Assembly: GCF_014650455.1 (NCBI RefSeq)
Contig: NZ_BMUZ01000005.1
Location: 248,001 to 312,000 of the forward strand
Source: Streptomyces xanthochromogenes
Lineage (GTDB): Bacteria > Actinomycetota > Actinomycetes > Streptomycetales > Streptomycetaceae
DNA: 64,000 nt
Direction of reading: 5' to 3'
Shown: positions 36,357-46,273 of the stretch, one piece after another
How positions within the stretch are numbered: position 1 is the first letter of the stretch
Layout: each line of letters opens with the position of its first letter
Program-made: the position numbers and the translations under genes
Notes under the pieces: model-generated
What the model was told of the DNA's origin: nothing
The model's input: only the letters and a program-made list of their open reading frames with translations
Database searches by the model: none

Positions 36357-36775
36357 GCCGCGTCGCGGTGCGGGCCCCAGCGGTCCCACTCGACCTGCCC
36401 GTCCTCGTCGCGCTGCGGCGGACAGTGCTGGCCGTCGGCGTCCTCGCGCTCGTCCATCACCATGTCGTCGACGGCCTGCTGGGCGTCCCGGGCGTCGTAC
36501 GGAGGGAGTTCGTCGCCGCGTGCCGAGGGGTCGGTGAAGGCGGGCTCGTCCTCGTTCTGGACGTACTGGGACTGCTCGGTGTCGTCGGAGGGGGCCGCGT
36601 GCGAGGATCCGGCGCCGGTACCGAGCAGCGCGAGAGCGATCAGCGGAGCCGTGAACCAGCGGGCCGCCAGGGGGCGGCGGCCGCACGCGGTGCGGGCGGA
36701 GGGAAACGGGGTCATGACGACGACACTGGCGAACCCCCTCGCGTGCGCGCGAGGGACACGCGGCATTTGAGCCAT
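36260..36775 (-). CDS. Small secreted hypothetical protein, Asp-rich
   Basis: A 171-residue exported protein of unknown function. A signal region (RPLAARWFTAPLIALALLGTGAGSSHAAP) is followed by a highly acidic, low-complexity chain with a QQAVDDMVMDEREDADGQHCPP and WDRWGPHRDAAYPATG segment. The C-terminal 30 residues are Asp/Ser/Gly-rich. AAGGA lies six bases before ATG 36775. Its last 97 bases overlap the opposite-strand end of the symporter gene, and that part may be the less reliable end of one of the two. Confidence 0.6.
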   Translation of the reverse strand: MAQMPRVPRAHARGFASVVVMTPFPSARTACGRRPLAARWFTAPLIALALLGTGAGSSHAAPSDDTEQSQYVQNEDEPAFTDPSARGDELPPYDARDAQQAVDDMVMDEREDADGQHCPPQRDEDGQVEWDRWGPHRDAAYPATGGDDGSGADSVSDSGAGSADDEPDIVG

Positions 36776-36797
36776 TCCTTCGTCCTTACGAGTGGTT

Positions 36798-37922
36798 TCA
36801 GCCCCTCGGGTAGCGCAGCAGCCAGCCCGCCGTGTTGACGGCGGGACCGTGCAGCGCGGGCCCCTGCGTCATCTCCATCGCGAAGTCGTCGGCGAGTTCG
36901 AGCAGCGTCGCGCGGCCTTCGAGCTGGGCGAGCCAGGCGGGCGGCAGCGCGGTCTCGCCGTGCATCGCGCCCAGCAGGCTGCCGCAGACGGTGCCGGTGG
37001 CGTCCGAAGGCCCGTCGTGGTTGACCGAGAGCAGCAGGCCGTGCCGGATGTCCTCGCCTACGAGCGCGCAGTACACGCCGATCGCGAGGGCCTCGGGCGC
37101 GCTGTGGCCGGTGCCGAGGGTGGCGACCAGGGCGGGGCTCGGCATGCCCTGGCGTACGGCCCCGAGCGCATGCTGGAGCGACTCGGTGACCCGCTGGTGC
37201 CCGGGGCGCACCGCGAGCTGGGCCAGGGTGCGCTGGACGGCGCCGTCCATGGACTCGCCCCGGGCGAGCCCGTGCACGATGACGGCGAGGGCGCCCGCCG
37301 CCAGGTAGGCCGCCGGGTCGCCATGGGTCTGGGCCGCGCACTCCACCGCCAGCTGGAGCACCAACTGCGGCTCCCAGCCCACCAGGAGCCCGAACGGCGC
37401 GGACCGGGTGAGGGCCGCGGGGTCGTCCGCGTTCGGGTTCTTGGGCTGGTCCAGGGTGCCCATGATGTCGTCGCCGAGCCCCACCAGACAGGCCTTGGCC
37501 GGGTCGCGGCGGGCGTAGAGCCACTCCTCGCGGGCCAGCCAGCCGTTGTCCTCGCGGCGCTCGTCGGGCCCCCAGTCGCGCTGGGTCGCGGCCCAGCGCA
37601 GATGCGCCCGGTGCACATCGGTGGGCGGGTGCCAGGCACCGGTGTCGCGGCGCACCTGGGCGCGTATGAGGCCGTCGACGGTGAACAGGGTGAGCTGGGT
37701 GGCCGCGCTCACCGCGCCGGGCCTGCCGTACACGGGGACGAGGTCGCCGAGCGCGTCCGGGCCGTACCGCTCGCGGATCTCGCCCAGTGCGAGGGCGGCG
37801 ACGCCCGCGCCCAGCGTGTCCCCGATCGCCCCGCCCAGCAGAGCGCCCCGTACCCGGCTACGGAAGTCCTGCTGTTCGGCGCGACCCCAGACGGGTGCGG
37901 TGGCTCCGGCTGCTGCGCTCAT
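36798..37922 (-). CDS. ADP-ribosylglycohydrolase (DraG) fold protein lacking the metal-site aspartates
   Basis: A 374-residue protein of the ARH/DraG fold, which in active members removes ADP-ribose using two Mg2+ ions. The N-terminus RGALLGGAIGDTLGAG is typical. The first metal motif, normally (T/S)DDTQM, reads SAATQL (72-77). The second, normally GGDSDT, reads DGPSDA (303-308). Both sites have therefore lost aspartate or threonine ligands, so it may be an ADP-ribose-binding pseudoenzyme. It lies just downstream of a secreted-protein gene and is followed, on the same strand upstream, by a STAND NTPase gene. Confidence 0.85.
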   Translation of the reverse strand: MSAAAGATAPVWGRAEQQDFRSRVRGALLGGAIGDTLGAGVAALALGEIRERYGPDALGDLVPVYGRPGAVSAATQLTLFTVDGLIRAQVRRDTGAWHPPTDVHRAHLRWAATQRDWGPDERREDNGWLAREEWLYARRDPAKACLVGLGDDIMGTLDQPKNPNADDPAALTRSAPFGLLVGWEPQLVLQLAVECAAQTHGDPAAYLAAGALAVIVHGLARGESMDGAVQRTLAQLAVRPGHQRVTESLQHALGAVRQGMPSPALVATLGTGHSAPEALAIGVYCALVGEDIRHGLLLSVNHDGPSDATGTVCGSLLGAMHGETALPPAWLAQLEGRATLLELADDFAMEMTQGPALHGPAVNTAGWLLRYPRG

Positions 37923-37994
37923 GCCGCAGCACGGTACCTGAACGGATGCGCCCGTTTAAGAGGGCAGATTTGACCGGCCCGGTACGAGGGCCGA

Positions 37995-40517
37995 TCACTC
38001 GCGGGGTGCCGGCCCGGGCTCGGGCCGGCCGGCCGGATAGCCGGGGTCGCCCTCGTCGGCGGGCAGCGGGCCGCGCGGGATGCCCCGGGCCGCGTCCGCC
38101 TCGGCGGCGCGCGCCAGGTCGGCGAGCGCGTCCCGCTCCCGGCCCTCGGCGCGGTGCAGCCGGGCCCGCTGCTCGTACGCCCACCGGTAACCCGGCACCA
38201 GCGTCACCGCCCGGTCCAGATCGGCGAGCGCCTCGGTGCGCCGGCCCAGCTCGGCGAGCGCCACCGCCCGGCTGCCGAACGCCCACGCGTACCCGGGGTC
38301 GAGCGCGAGGGCCCGCCCGTAGGCGGCGACGGCCTCCTCGTAGCGGGCCGCGAACCGGTAGACGTCACCGCGCTCCCCCAGCACCCACGCCCACGAAGGC
38401 GACAGCCGCTCGGCCCGGTCGAGGTCGGCGAGCGCGCCCTCGGTGTCCCCCAGCTGCCCCCGCACATGGGCCCGGCGCACCAGCGCCCAGCCGTAGTCGG
38501 GATCGATGAGGAGCGCCCGGTCGAAGTCCTCCAACGCCGCTACCGCACGCCCGAGTTGGGCGTGGGCCTGACCGCGGCTGCCGAGCGTGAGGGCGTCGGA
38601 GGGGTCGAGCACGAGGGCCCGGCAGAGCTCGGTGACCGCGTCCTCGTAACGGCCCGCGCGCCGGTGGGTCTCGCCGCGCTCGCGGGGCGCACGGGCGCGG
38701 CCGGGCTCCAGTTCTTCGAGCCGGTCGAGGTCCGCGAGGGCCGCCGCCCAGTCGCCGACCGCCCGGTACGCCACGGCCCGGCCGTGGTGGGCGTCGGCGC
38801 TGGACGCGTCCAGGGTGAGCGCGCGGCGGTAGTCGGCGAGGGACTCCTCGTACGCCTCGGTCCTGAAGTGACCCCAGGCGCGGGCGATGTGCACGGCGAC
38901 CCGGTCCGCGTCGGTGAGTTCGGGACGGGCCAGCATCATGCCGAGGACGTCGACGCCGTGCCTGCGCTCGGCGGCGAGCGCGGTGAGGCAGGCGGCGCCC
39001 CACTTGCGCAGCGCCTCGCGGTTGCCGTCCTCGCCGGCCTCGGCGATCACGCGGGCCCAGCGGCGCGCGGTGACCGTGCCCTGGCGGCAGGCCTCGATGC
39101 CGTCGCGCAGCACGTCCTCGAACGCGCCGGCCGGGTCGGCGCACAGCCGGTGGTAGAGCTCCTCCAGGCGCGGCTCACGCCAGGCCTCGTCCCGCCAGCG
39201 TCCGCCGGAAGGGCCTTCGGCCGCGGCCCGCTCGCGCCCGTACCAGGCGGCGAGCCGCTCGTGCCCGGCCCGCCAGCGCTGCGGCGACGAGGTGCGCTGG
39301 AGGCGCTGCATCGGGGCGCGGACGACCTCGTGGTACTTGATGCGGCCGCCCTGGTCCCGCACGAACGGCAGGGAGCGCAGCCAGTCGAAGAGCCCGGCCG
39401 CGTCCCCGGTCACGGCCGCCCGGAAGACGTCCTCGTCGAGGCGGCGCGGGAGCGCGCCTTCGAGCGCGGCGGAGCGGCGCACCGGGTCGGGCTCCCACTT
39501 CAGGAACCGCTCCACCGCCGTGGCGCTGGGGTCACCGATGTCGCCCCGGGTCGCGGGACTGCTGCCGGCCAGGGTGCTCACCAGGACCGGCAGCCGCCCG
39601 GAGAGGCGCAGCACGTCACGGACCACCTCCTCCTCCAACACCCCTTTGGTGGCGAGAAGTTGGCGCGCCTCGTCCTCGGTGAAGGGTTCGAGCGGCAGGT
39701 CGATGGCGTAGTCCGTGGCGGCCGGCCAGCTCAGCGGGTCGGGCCGGCCCTGGCCGGACAGGGTGAGGACGGTGTTGGCGGGCAGCCCGCCGTACCGGTC
39801 GGTGGTGACCAGATCGCGCAGCCAGCCGTCGAGGAAGGCGCCGGTGCGCTCGTAGGTGTCGAAGAAGAGGGCGATCCACGGGACCTGGGCGGCCACCCGG
39901 CCGAGCTCCTCGACGAACACGGGGGTGAGCACGCGCAGCGGGTCGAGGACGAGCTGCACGTCCTCCTGGCGGCCGAGGCGCGCACTGAGCGCGGCCCTCA
40001 ACCGCTCGGCGCCTTCGGCGAGTTGGGTCGCGTCCACGGTGGTCGCGAGCACCCCGACCCCGGGCACGAGCCCGATCCCGGCGAGGCTCGCCTGCGCGGC
40101 GACGACCGCCCCCGCGGAGGGCCCCGACCCGGTCCCGCCGCCCGCGCCGGCCGCCTCGGCCTCGTAGCGGCGCTGGCGGTAGGTGGCCAGAATGCGATCG
40201 AGCGCCTTGAGCGGCCACCCCTGCCGGGCGAACCGGGCACTGATCGCGCCCATGACCTCGGGGACGCCGTCCACGCTCTCGTCGGTGTAGGCGGTCAGCG
40301 CCCCGCGCTCGCCGGCCGCCTGCTCCAGCTCCCGGACGAGGAACGTCTTGCCGACCCCGGCGTTGCCGTGCACCCGGAACACGAACCGGTGCCGCTCGTC
40401 GTCGACGGGAATGTCGAAGTTGCGCCGGAACAGGGCGAGTTCGGTCCGTCGCCCCACGAACCCGGCGCGCTTGCGCCGCCGGATGAGCTCCTGCATCGAA
40501 GGCCGCACGCCCCCCAC
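37995..40517 (-). CDS. STAND-type NTPase with C-terminal tetratricopeptide repeats
   Basis: An 840-residue protein. Walker A is GNAGVGKT at 51-58 and Walker B is ALFFDTYE at 216-223. An AAA/NB-ARC-like region follows (about 230-480). From about residue 560 to 810 there are roughly eight TPRs with the pattern A-xx-RG-x-AYRAVGDWAAALADLDR. STAND proteins are ligand-triggered switches in regulation or antiviral defence. There is no obvious N-terminal effector domain here (only about 40 residues before Walker A), so the output is unclear. The GTG 40517 start lies about 115 bases from FbiC's stop, which is on the same strand. Confidence 0.85.
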   Translation of the reverse strand: MGGVRPSMQELIRRRKRAGFVGRRTELALFRRNFDIPVDDERHRFVFRVHGNAGVGKTFLVRELEQAAGERGALTAYTDESVDGVPEVMGAISARFARQGWPLKALDRILATYRQRRYEAEAAGAGGGTGSGPSAGAVVAAQASLAGIGLVPGVGVLATTVDATQLAEGAERLRAALSARLGRQEDVQLVLDPLRVLTPVFVEELGRVAAQVPWIALFFDTYERTGAFLDGWLRDLVTTDRYGGLPANTVLTLSGQGRPDPLSWPAATDYAIDLPLEPFTEDEARQLLATKGVLEEEVVRDVLRLSGRLPVLVSTLAGSSPATRGDIGDPSATAVERFLKWEPDPVRRSAALEGALPRRLDEDVFRAAVTGDAAGLFDWLRSLPFVRDQGGRIKYHEVVRAPMQRLQRTSSPQRWRAGHERLAAWYGRERAAAEGPSGGRWRDEAWREPRLEELYHRLCADPAGAFEDVLRDGIEACRQGTVTARRWARVIAEAGEDGNREALRKWGAACLTALAAERRHGVDVLGMMLARPELTDADRVAVHIARAWGHFRTEAYEESLADYRRALTLDASSADAHHGRAVAYRAVGDWAAALADLDRLEELEPGRARAPRERGETHRRAGRYEDAVTELCRALVLDPSDALTLGSRGQAHAQLGRAVAALEDFDRALLIDPDYGWALVRRAHVRGQLGDTEGALADLDRAERLSPSWAWVLGERGDVYRFAARYEEAVAAYGRALALDPGYAWAFGSRAVALAELGRRTEALADLDRAVTLVPGYRWAYEQRARLHRAEGRERDALADLARAAEADAARGIPRGPLPADEGDPGYPAGRPEPGPAPRE

Positions 40518-40633
40518 CTTTCCCCCCGTTCCCGCCGGCCGAGGCCGGGTCGCTCCCCACCTCGACCATATCGGGCGGCGGCGGACCCCACCTGTCCGAA
40601 ATCAGCCTGGTCCGCGCCGCCCGACCGCGGTCC

Positions 40634-43258
40634 TCAGCTGTCCAACACCGGCAGCAGCTCCGGCAGATGACCGTCCGAGGTGTGCGCGGCCGACACCCGC
40701 TCCCGCGGGACCTCGCCGTACAGCGTGGTGCGCGGACGGGACGGCCGGCCCGCCGCGTCCGCGATGGCGACCAGGTCCTTGACGGAGCGGTAGGAGCCGT
40801 AACTGGAGCCTGCCATACGGGAGATGGTCTCCTCCATCAAGGTTCCGCCCAGGTCGTTGGCGCCCGAGCGCAGCATCTCGGCCGCGCCCTCCTGGCCCAG
40901 CTTCACCCAGCTGGTCTGGATGTTGGGGATGTGCGGGTGCAGGAGCAGGCGGGCCATGGCGGTCACCGCCCGGTTGTCGCGGGCGGTGGGGCCCGGGCGG
41001 GCGATGCCGGCCAGATACACCGGGGCGTTGGTGTGGATGAACGGCAGTGTCACGAACTCGGTGAATCCGCCGGTCTCCTGCTGGATGCGGGCCAGCGTGC
41101 GGAAGTGCCCCAGCCAGTGGCGGGGCTGGTCGACATGGCCGTACATCATCGTGGAGGAGGAGCGCAGGCCCAGCTCGTGGGCGGTCTTGACGACCTCGAT
41201 CCAGGTGGCGGTCGGCAGTTTTCCCTTGGTGAGGATCCAGCGGACCTCGTCGTCCAGGATTTCGGCCGCCGTGCCCGGGATGGAGTCCAGACCGGACGCC
41301 TTCGCCTCGGTCAGCCACTCACGGATCGACATCCCGGTGCGGGTCGCGCCGTTGACGACCTCCATCGGCGAGAACGCGTGGACGTGCATGCCGGGCACGC
41401 GCTCCTTGACCGCCTTCGCGATGTCGAAGTAGGCGGTGCCGGGCAGGTCGGGGTGGATGCCGCCCTGCATGCAGACCTCGACCGCGCCGACGTCCCAGGC
41501 CTGTTCGGCCCGGTCGGCGACCTGCGAGAGCGAGAGCGTGTACGCGTCCGCGTCCGTGCGGCGCTGCGCGAAGGCGCAGAACCGGCAGCCGGTGTAGCAG
41601 ACGTTGGTGAAGTTGATGTTCCGCGTGACGATGTACGTCACCTCGTCGCCCACCACCGACTTGCGGACGTCGTCCGCGACCTTGCACAGCGCGTCGAGGG
41701 CCGCGCCGTCGGCGTGCAGCAGCGCGAGCGCCTCGTCGTCGCTCAGCTTCGTCGGGTCGTCGGCGGCGACCGAAAGGGCCTGGCGCACGTCCGCGTCGAT
41801 GCGCGAGGGCACCATGCCCGGGGCGGCCGCCTCGCGCAGCGCCGCCCAGTCGCCGTACACGGAGTCGAAGTCCTCGCGGCGGTCGCCGGTGCGGCCCTCG
41901 GTGTCGATGGTGCGGTGCAGATCGGTGCGGCCACTGGCGGCGAAGCCCTCGTCGGGCTCCTGCCAGGGCAGCCCGCGAACCTCTGCCTCCTCGTTCGCGA
42001 GGCCGGTCTCCGGGTCGGCGAGCGCGCGCAGGTGCGGCAGCAGCCGGGGGTCGAGCCACGGCTCGCCGCGCTGGACGAACTCCGGGTAGATGCACAGGCG
42101 TTCGCGCAGCGAGAACCCGGCCGCGCCGGACTTCTCGGCGAGCTCGTCGATGCGCGGCCAGGGCCGCTCGGGGTTGACGTGATCGATGGTGACCGGCGAG
42201 ACCCCGCCCCAGTCGTCGATGCCCGCCCCGATCAGCCGGCCGTACTCGCCCGCGACCAGGTTCGGCGGCGCCTGGAGGCAGGCCGACGGGCCCATGATGT
42301 GCCGGGCGACGGCGACCGTGGCGACCAGGTCGTCGAGTTCGGCGTCGGGCATGCCGCGCATCGCCGTGTCCGGCTTGGCGCGGAAGTTCTGGATGATCAG
42401 TTCCTGGATGCCGTGGTACGAGCGCGCGATGCGGCGCAGCGCGAACAGCGAGTCGGCGCGCTCCTCGTACGTCTCGCCGATGCCGATGAGCAGCCCGCTG
42501 GTGAACGGCACCGACGAGCGGCCCGCGTCCTCCAACACCCGCAGCCGCACGGCCGGTTCCTTGTCCGGGGAGCCGTGGTGCGGGCCGCCGGGCTCGGACC
42601 ACAGCCGGGTCGCGGTCGTCTCCAGCATCATGCCCATGGAGGGCGCGACGGGCTTGAGCCGCTGGAAGTCGGTCCACGAGAGCACCCCGGGGTTGAGGTG
42701 CGGAAGCAGGCCCGTCTCCTCCAGGATGCGGATCGCCATGGCCCGTACGTAGGCGATCGTGTCGTCGTATCCGTGCGCGTCGAGCCACTCGCGCGCCTCG
42801 GGCCAGCGGTCCTCGGGCTTGTCGCCGAGGGTGATCAGGGCTTCCTTGCAACCGAGTTCGGCGCCCTTGCGCGCGATGTCGAGCACCTCGTCGGGGGACA
42901 TGAACATGCCGTGGCCGGCCCGGCGCAGCTTGCCGGGCACGGTGACGAAGGTGCAGTAGTGGCACTTGTCCCGGCACAGCCGGGTGAGCGGGATGAAGAC
43001 GCTCTTGGAGTACGTGATGACGCCCGCCCGGCCGGCCGCTTCGAGTCCGGCGTCACGGACGCGGGCGGCGGAGGCGGTGAGGTCGTCGAGGTCGTCGCCG
43101 CGGGCCTGGAGCAGCACGGCCGCCTCGGCGACGTCGAGCGCCACCCCGTCCCTGGCGCGTTTCAGCGCGCGCCGCATCGAGTTGGCGGTCGGTGCGGCGG
43201 GGGGCCCGGGGGCCACGTCCGGTCCTTCTGCCTGCGGGGGCTGCGCACTGGAAGTCAT
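40634..43258 (-). CDS. fbiC: FO synthase, CofG-CofH fusion
   Basis: An 874-residue bifunctional radical-SAM enzyme making FO (7,8-didemethyl-8-hydroxy-5-deazariboflavin), the chromophore of coenzyme F420, from a ribityl-uracil and tyrosine. The N-terminal half has a radical-SAM motif CRDKCHYC (Cys95, Cys99, Cys102). The C-terminal half has CYTGCRFC near 551. The rest, including [13 protein letters not shown] and [10 protein letters not shown], fits CofG and CofH. In actinobacteria FbiC is the normal fusion. F420-using oxidoreductases at 45.2 and 54.2 kb, and possibly 52.1 kb, could use the product. ATG 43258 has GGAGG very close upstream, so the start could be a little downstream. Confidence 0.96.
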   Translation of the reverse strand: MTSSAQPPQAEGPDVAPGPPAAPTANSMRRALKRARDGVALDVAEAAVLLQARGDDLDDLTASAARVRDAGLEAAGRAGVITYSKSVFIPLTRLCRDKCHYCTFVTVPGKLRRAGHGMFMSPDEVLDIARKGAELGCKEALITLGDKPEDRWPEAREWLDAHGYDDTIAYVRAMAIRILEETGLLPHLNPGVLSWTDFQRLKPVAPSMGMMLETTATRLWSEPGGPHHGSPDKEPAVRLRVLEDAGRSSVPFTSGLLIGIGETYEERADSLFALRRIARSYHGIQELIIQNFRAKPDTAMRGMPDAELDDLVATVAVARHIMGPSACLQAPPNLVAGEYGRLIGAGIDDWGGVSPVTIDHVNPERPWPRIDELAEKSGAAGFSLRERLCIYPEFVQRGEPWLDPRLLPHLRALADPETGLANEEAEVRGLPWQEPDEGFAASGRTDLHRTIDTEGRTGDRREDFDSVYGDWAALREAAAPGMVPSRIDADVRQALSVAADDPTKLSDDEALALLHADGAALDALCKVADDVRKSVVGDEVTYIVTRNINFTNVCYTGCRFCAFAQRRTDADAYTLSLSQVADRAEQAWDVGAVEVCMQGGIHPDLPGTAYFDIAKAVKERVPGMHVHAFSPMEVVNGATRTGMSIREWLTEAKASGLDSIPGTAAEILDDEVRWILTKGKLPTATWIEVVKTAHELGLRSSSTMMYGHVDQPRHWLGHFRTLARIQQETGGFTEFVTLPFIHTNAPVYLAGIARPGPTARDNRAVTAMARLLLHPHIPNIQTSWVKLGQEGAAEMLRSGANDLGGTLMEETISRMAGSSYGSYRSVKDLVAIADAAGRPSRPRTTLYGEVPRERVSAAHTSDGHLPELLPVLDS

Positions 43259-43468
43259 CCTCCGAGGATACGAGCGCGCCCTCGCGGCGGGGCGCCCGGC
43301 GTCACGTCCGACCCTCCGGCACCAGGCAGGGGGCGTTTCCGGCCGATCCCCGCGAAAAGCCCTCAATACGCTGCGCGTTCGCCTGGATACTGGGAGTCGC
43401 TCCGGGCCCGAGCGGCGACACCCGTGCAACGACACCCGTGCAAGTCGACGAACTGGAGTGGGACCGAC

Positions 43469-45151
43469 GTGACTTCAAAGGGAACGCAACCGGACGCCGT
43501 CATCAGCCTCTACCCGGAACTGGACGAAGGGGCGCTCGCGCAGATCGTCCGGGCGCTGCGCACCGGCGACACCTCGAAGCTCTCCCCCGCGCGGGCGGCG
43601 GAGGTCGCCGAGGCACGCGAGGTGGCGACGTTCCAGGACGGGGTGAGGGTGCCGGTCGGCGAAGGCGTGGAGCTGGACGCCGCGTTATGGCTGCACAACG
43701 GCGAAGGGCCGCACCCGCTGATCGTGATGCCCTCGCCGTGGGCCAAGCAGGGCTGGACCGTGTACGCGGTGCAGGCGATGCGCTTCGCCCGGCGCGGCTA
43801 TCACGTACTGGCCTACACCGCGCGGGGCTTCGGCGAGTCCGGCGGCGAGGTCGAGGTGGCCGGCGAGGCCGACATCACCGACGGCATCAAGGCCCTCGAC
43901 CACCTCATCGAGCAGACCTCGGGCGCGATCGGCCGCGTCGGCTTCCTCGGCGACTCCTACGGCTCCGGCATCAGCCAGCTGGTCGCCGCCGAGGACCCGC
44001 GGGTGCGGGCCGTGGTCGCGCTCAGCACCTGGGGCGATCTGGGCGAGGCGTTCTACGAGAACGGCACCCGGCACGTGGCCGCCGTGCGCACCCTGCTCGG
44101 CGCGGCCGCCACGGCCCGGCTCAGCGAGCGCACCCAGCAGGCGTTCGACGACGTCCTGGCCAACGAGAACGTCGAGGAGACGCTGCGGTGGGCGGCCGAC
44201 CGCTCGCCGTTCCACCGCGTCGAGAAGCTGAATGAGCGTCAGGTCCCGGTGCTCTTCTCGCAGGCCTGGCACGAGACGCTGTTCCCGGGCAACCAGACCC
44301 TGAAGACGTTCAACGCGCTCAGCGGCCCCAAGCGGCTGCTGTGGTCGATCGGCGACCACTCGGGCCCCGAGATGACCGGCATCCTCGGCCTGCCCAACCG
44401 GATCTGGCAGGAGGCGCACCGCTGGTTCGACCAGCACCTCCTGGAGGCGGACGACGACGAGAGCGCGGCCGCCGCCTTCGACGAGACGTCCGGCGCCGAG
44501 GACCAGGTGGTCAGCGAGATCATGTGGGGCCGGGCCCTGGAGTCCCGGCCGACCTGGGACGCGGCCACCGGCACCCCCGAGCGCTTCTATCTGACCGGCC
44601 CCGCCGAGGGCGGCAAGGACGGCGGGCTCCTGGACAAGCCCACCAACGGCTGGCACACCACGTTCAGCACCGGCACCGACACCCCGGCCACGGTCGCCGA
44701 CCAGATCCTGGTCACCGGCTACGCCGAGCTGGCCGGCCTGCCCAAGGCGTACCGCACCGGGAAGATCGACCGGAACGCGGCCGGGGTCTGGACGACCGCC
44801 CCGCTGCCCTCGCGCCAGCTGCTGCGGGGCGTACCGCGGCTGCGGCTCACGGTGGCGCCGAGCGCGGCGGACTCGACGTTCGTGGCGTACCTCTTCGACG
44901 TCAACGCGCTCGGGATCGCCCGCATCGTCACGCACGCCCCGTACACGCTCCTCGGGGCCGCCCCCGATGAGCCGGCCACCGTCGACATCGCGCTCCAGGT
45001 CACGGGGTACGACGTGAAGGCCGGGCACCGCCTGATGCTGGTCCTGGACTCGGTGGACCCGTTCTACGGCCCCGCCGCCGAGACCCCCGGCACGATCACG
45101 GTCACCTCGCCCGACGAGGACCCGTCGTACCTGGAGATCCCGCTGGGCTGA
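43469..45151 (+). CDS. X-Pro dipeptidyl-peptidase-like / CocE-NonD hydrolase
   Basis: A 560-residue alpha/beta hydrolase of the PepX/CocE group. The nucleophile is Ser163 in GDSYGSG, the Asp and His of the triad are expected near 300-340 (SIGDHSG gives a candidate His). The C-terminal third is the jelly-roll PepX_C domain ending in [16 protein letters not shown]. Members cleave N-terminal X-Pro dipeptides or small ester/amide bonds. The GTG at 43469 has GGAG upstream. It is divergent from FbiC by about 210 bases. No specific substrate is suggested. Confidence 0.87.
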   Translation: MTSKGTQPDAVISLYPELDEGALAQIVRALRTGDTSKLSPARAAEVAEAREVATFQDGVRVPVGEGVELDAALWLHNGEGPHPLIVMPSPWAKQGWTVYAVQAMRFARRGYHVLAYTARGFGESGGEVEVAGEADITDGIKALDHLIEQTSGAIGRVGFLGDSYGSGISQLVAAEDPRVRAVVALSTWGDLGEAFYENGTRHVAAVRTLLGAAATARLSERTQQAFDDVLANENVEETLRWAADRSPFHRVEKLNERQVPVLFSQAWHETLFPGNQTLKTFNALSGPKRLLWSIGDHSGPEMTGILGLPNRIWQEAHRWFDQHLLEADDDESAAAAFDETSGAEDQVVSEIMWGRALESRPTWDAATGTPERFYLTGPAEGGKDGGLLDKPTNGWHTTFSTGTDTPATVADQILVTGYAELAGLPKAYRTGKIDRNAAGVWTTAPLPSRQLLRGVPRLRLTVAPSAADSTFVAYLFDVNALGIARIVTHAPYTLLGAAPDEPATVDIALQVTGYDVKAGHRLMLVLDSVDPFYGPAAETPGTITVTSPDEDPSYLEIPLG

Positions 45152-45160
45152 GCGCGGACC

Positions 45161-45191
45161 GGGGGCGGTCCCGCGCTCCGGGGCCGCCCCC
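45161..45191 (+). terminator. Terminator after the CocE-like gene
   Basis: GGGGGCGG (45161-45168) pairs with CCGCCCCC (45184-45191), ten bases after the stop. Confidence 0.65.
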
Positions 45192-45222
45192 GCCCCGCTC
45201 CCCGCCACGGACGCCGGGCCCT

Positions 45223-46053
45223 CTACAGGTACCGGGCGTACTCGTCGAGCACCTTCAGCACCGAGGCCTCGTCGGCGGACGGCAGTTGGAGCACGACCTC
45301 GTCGATGCCGAGGTCCGCGTAGTGCGCCAGCTTGCCGGCCTCCGGCAGGACCGCGTACGGGACGACCTGGAGGTCGGCCTCCGCGCGCCCGGCGTCCGCC
45401 CACACCTGTCGCAGCACGGGCAGCGACTCGCTCAGACCGCGCCCGCCGATGGGCAGCCAGCCGTCCGCGTACTCGGCGATGCCCGCGAACAGCTTCGGCC
45501 CCGCGGCCCCGCCGACCAGGGTGCGCGGCGCGCCGCCGCGGTGCGGCTTGGGGTAGGCGTACGAGGCCCTGACCGACCCGAACTCGCCTTCGTACGCGGT
45601 CGGTTCATCGGCCCACAGGGCGCGCATGAGCGCCATCCGGTCCCGGACGAGGTCGCGCCGGGTCGTCCACTCGACGCCGTGGTCGGCGGCCTCCTCCTTG
45701 TTCCAGCCGTAGCCGAGCCCGAGCGTGAAGCGCCCGCCGGACAGCTGGTCCAGGGTGGCGATCTGCTTGGCGAGGTCGATCGGGTCGTGCTGGGCGACCA
45801 GGGTGATCCCGGTGCCGAGACGCAGATCTTCGGTGACGGCCGAGGCCTGGCCGAGCGCGACGAACGGATCGAGGGTGCGCCCGTACTCCGCCGGCAGCTC
45901 CCCGCCCGCCGGGTAGGGGGTGGCCCGCTCGACCGGGATGTGGGTGTGCTCGGGCAGGTAGAGCCCTGCGAAGCCGCGCTGCTCCAGCTCGCGGGCGAGG
46001 CGGACGGGGGTGACGGTCTGGTCGGTCAGGAAGACGGTGACGGCGATGCGCAT
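45223..46053 (-). CDS. Luciferase-like (LLM) F420-dependent oxidoreductase
   Basis: A 276-residue TIM-barrel protein of the luciferase-like monooxygenase superfamily, subgroup with Gly-rich phosphate loop LDQLSGGRFTLGLGYGWNKEE that in related enzymes binds F420. The sequence starts RIAVTVFLTDQTVTPVRLARELEQRGFAGLYLPEHTHIP and ends near KLAHYADLGIDEVVLQLP. The ATG at 46053 has GGAAGG at 7 bases. Oxidoreduction of an unidentified small molecule is expected. FbiC is encoded about 2 kb away. Confidence 0.88.
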   Translation of the reverse strand: MRIAVTVFLTDQTVTPVRLARELEQRGFAGLYLPEHTHIPVERATPYPAGGELPAEYGRTLDPFVALGQASAVTEDLRLGTGITLVAQHDPIDLAKQIATLDQLSGGRFTLGLGYGWNKEEAADHGVEWTTRRDLVRDRMALMRALWADEPTAYEGEFGSVRASYAYPKPHRGGAPRTLVGGAAGPKLFAGIAEYADGWLPIGGRGLSESLPVLRQVWADAGRAEADLQVVPYAVLPEAGKLAHYADLGIDEVVLQLPSADEASVLKVLDEYARYL

Positions 46054-46273
46054 CGGCATACCTTCCGGTCGGTCTGCGGTGGGGATCACTTCCTATCCCC
46101 ACCGCCGCGAGGCCGCAAGGGATGCCCCCGGCCGTGTCCGCGCGGCGCGTGAATCGGACACGGTCCCTCAACTCCAGGACTCCCGCTGTTCACGCGCGGG
46201 TACGACAGTGGGCAGGCACCCGGCAGGGGCGTACACCCCCCTCCCCCCTCTCGACCCGTTGGGAGCTCAGCTC

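Noticed and set aside
43685-45403. Long antisense frame opposite the CocE-like gene and others of similar kind
   Set aside because: High-GC DNA gives long frames on the opposite strand; codon use and composition favour the annotated gene.
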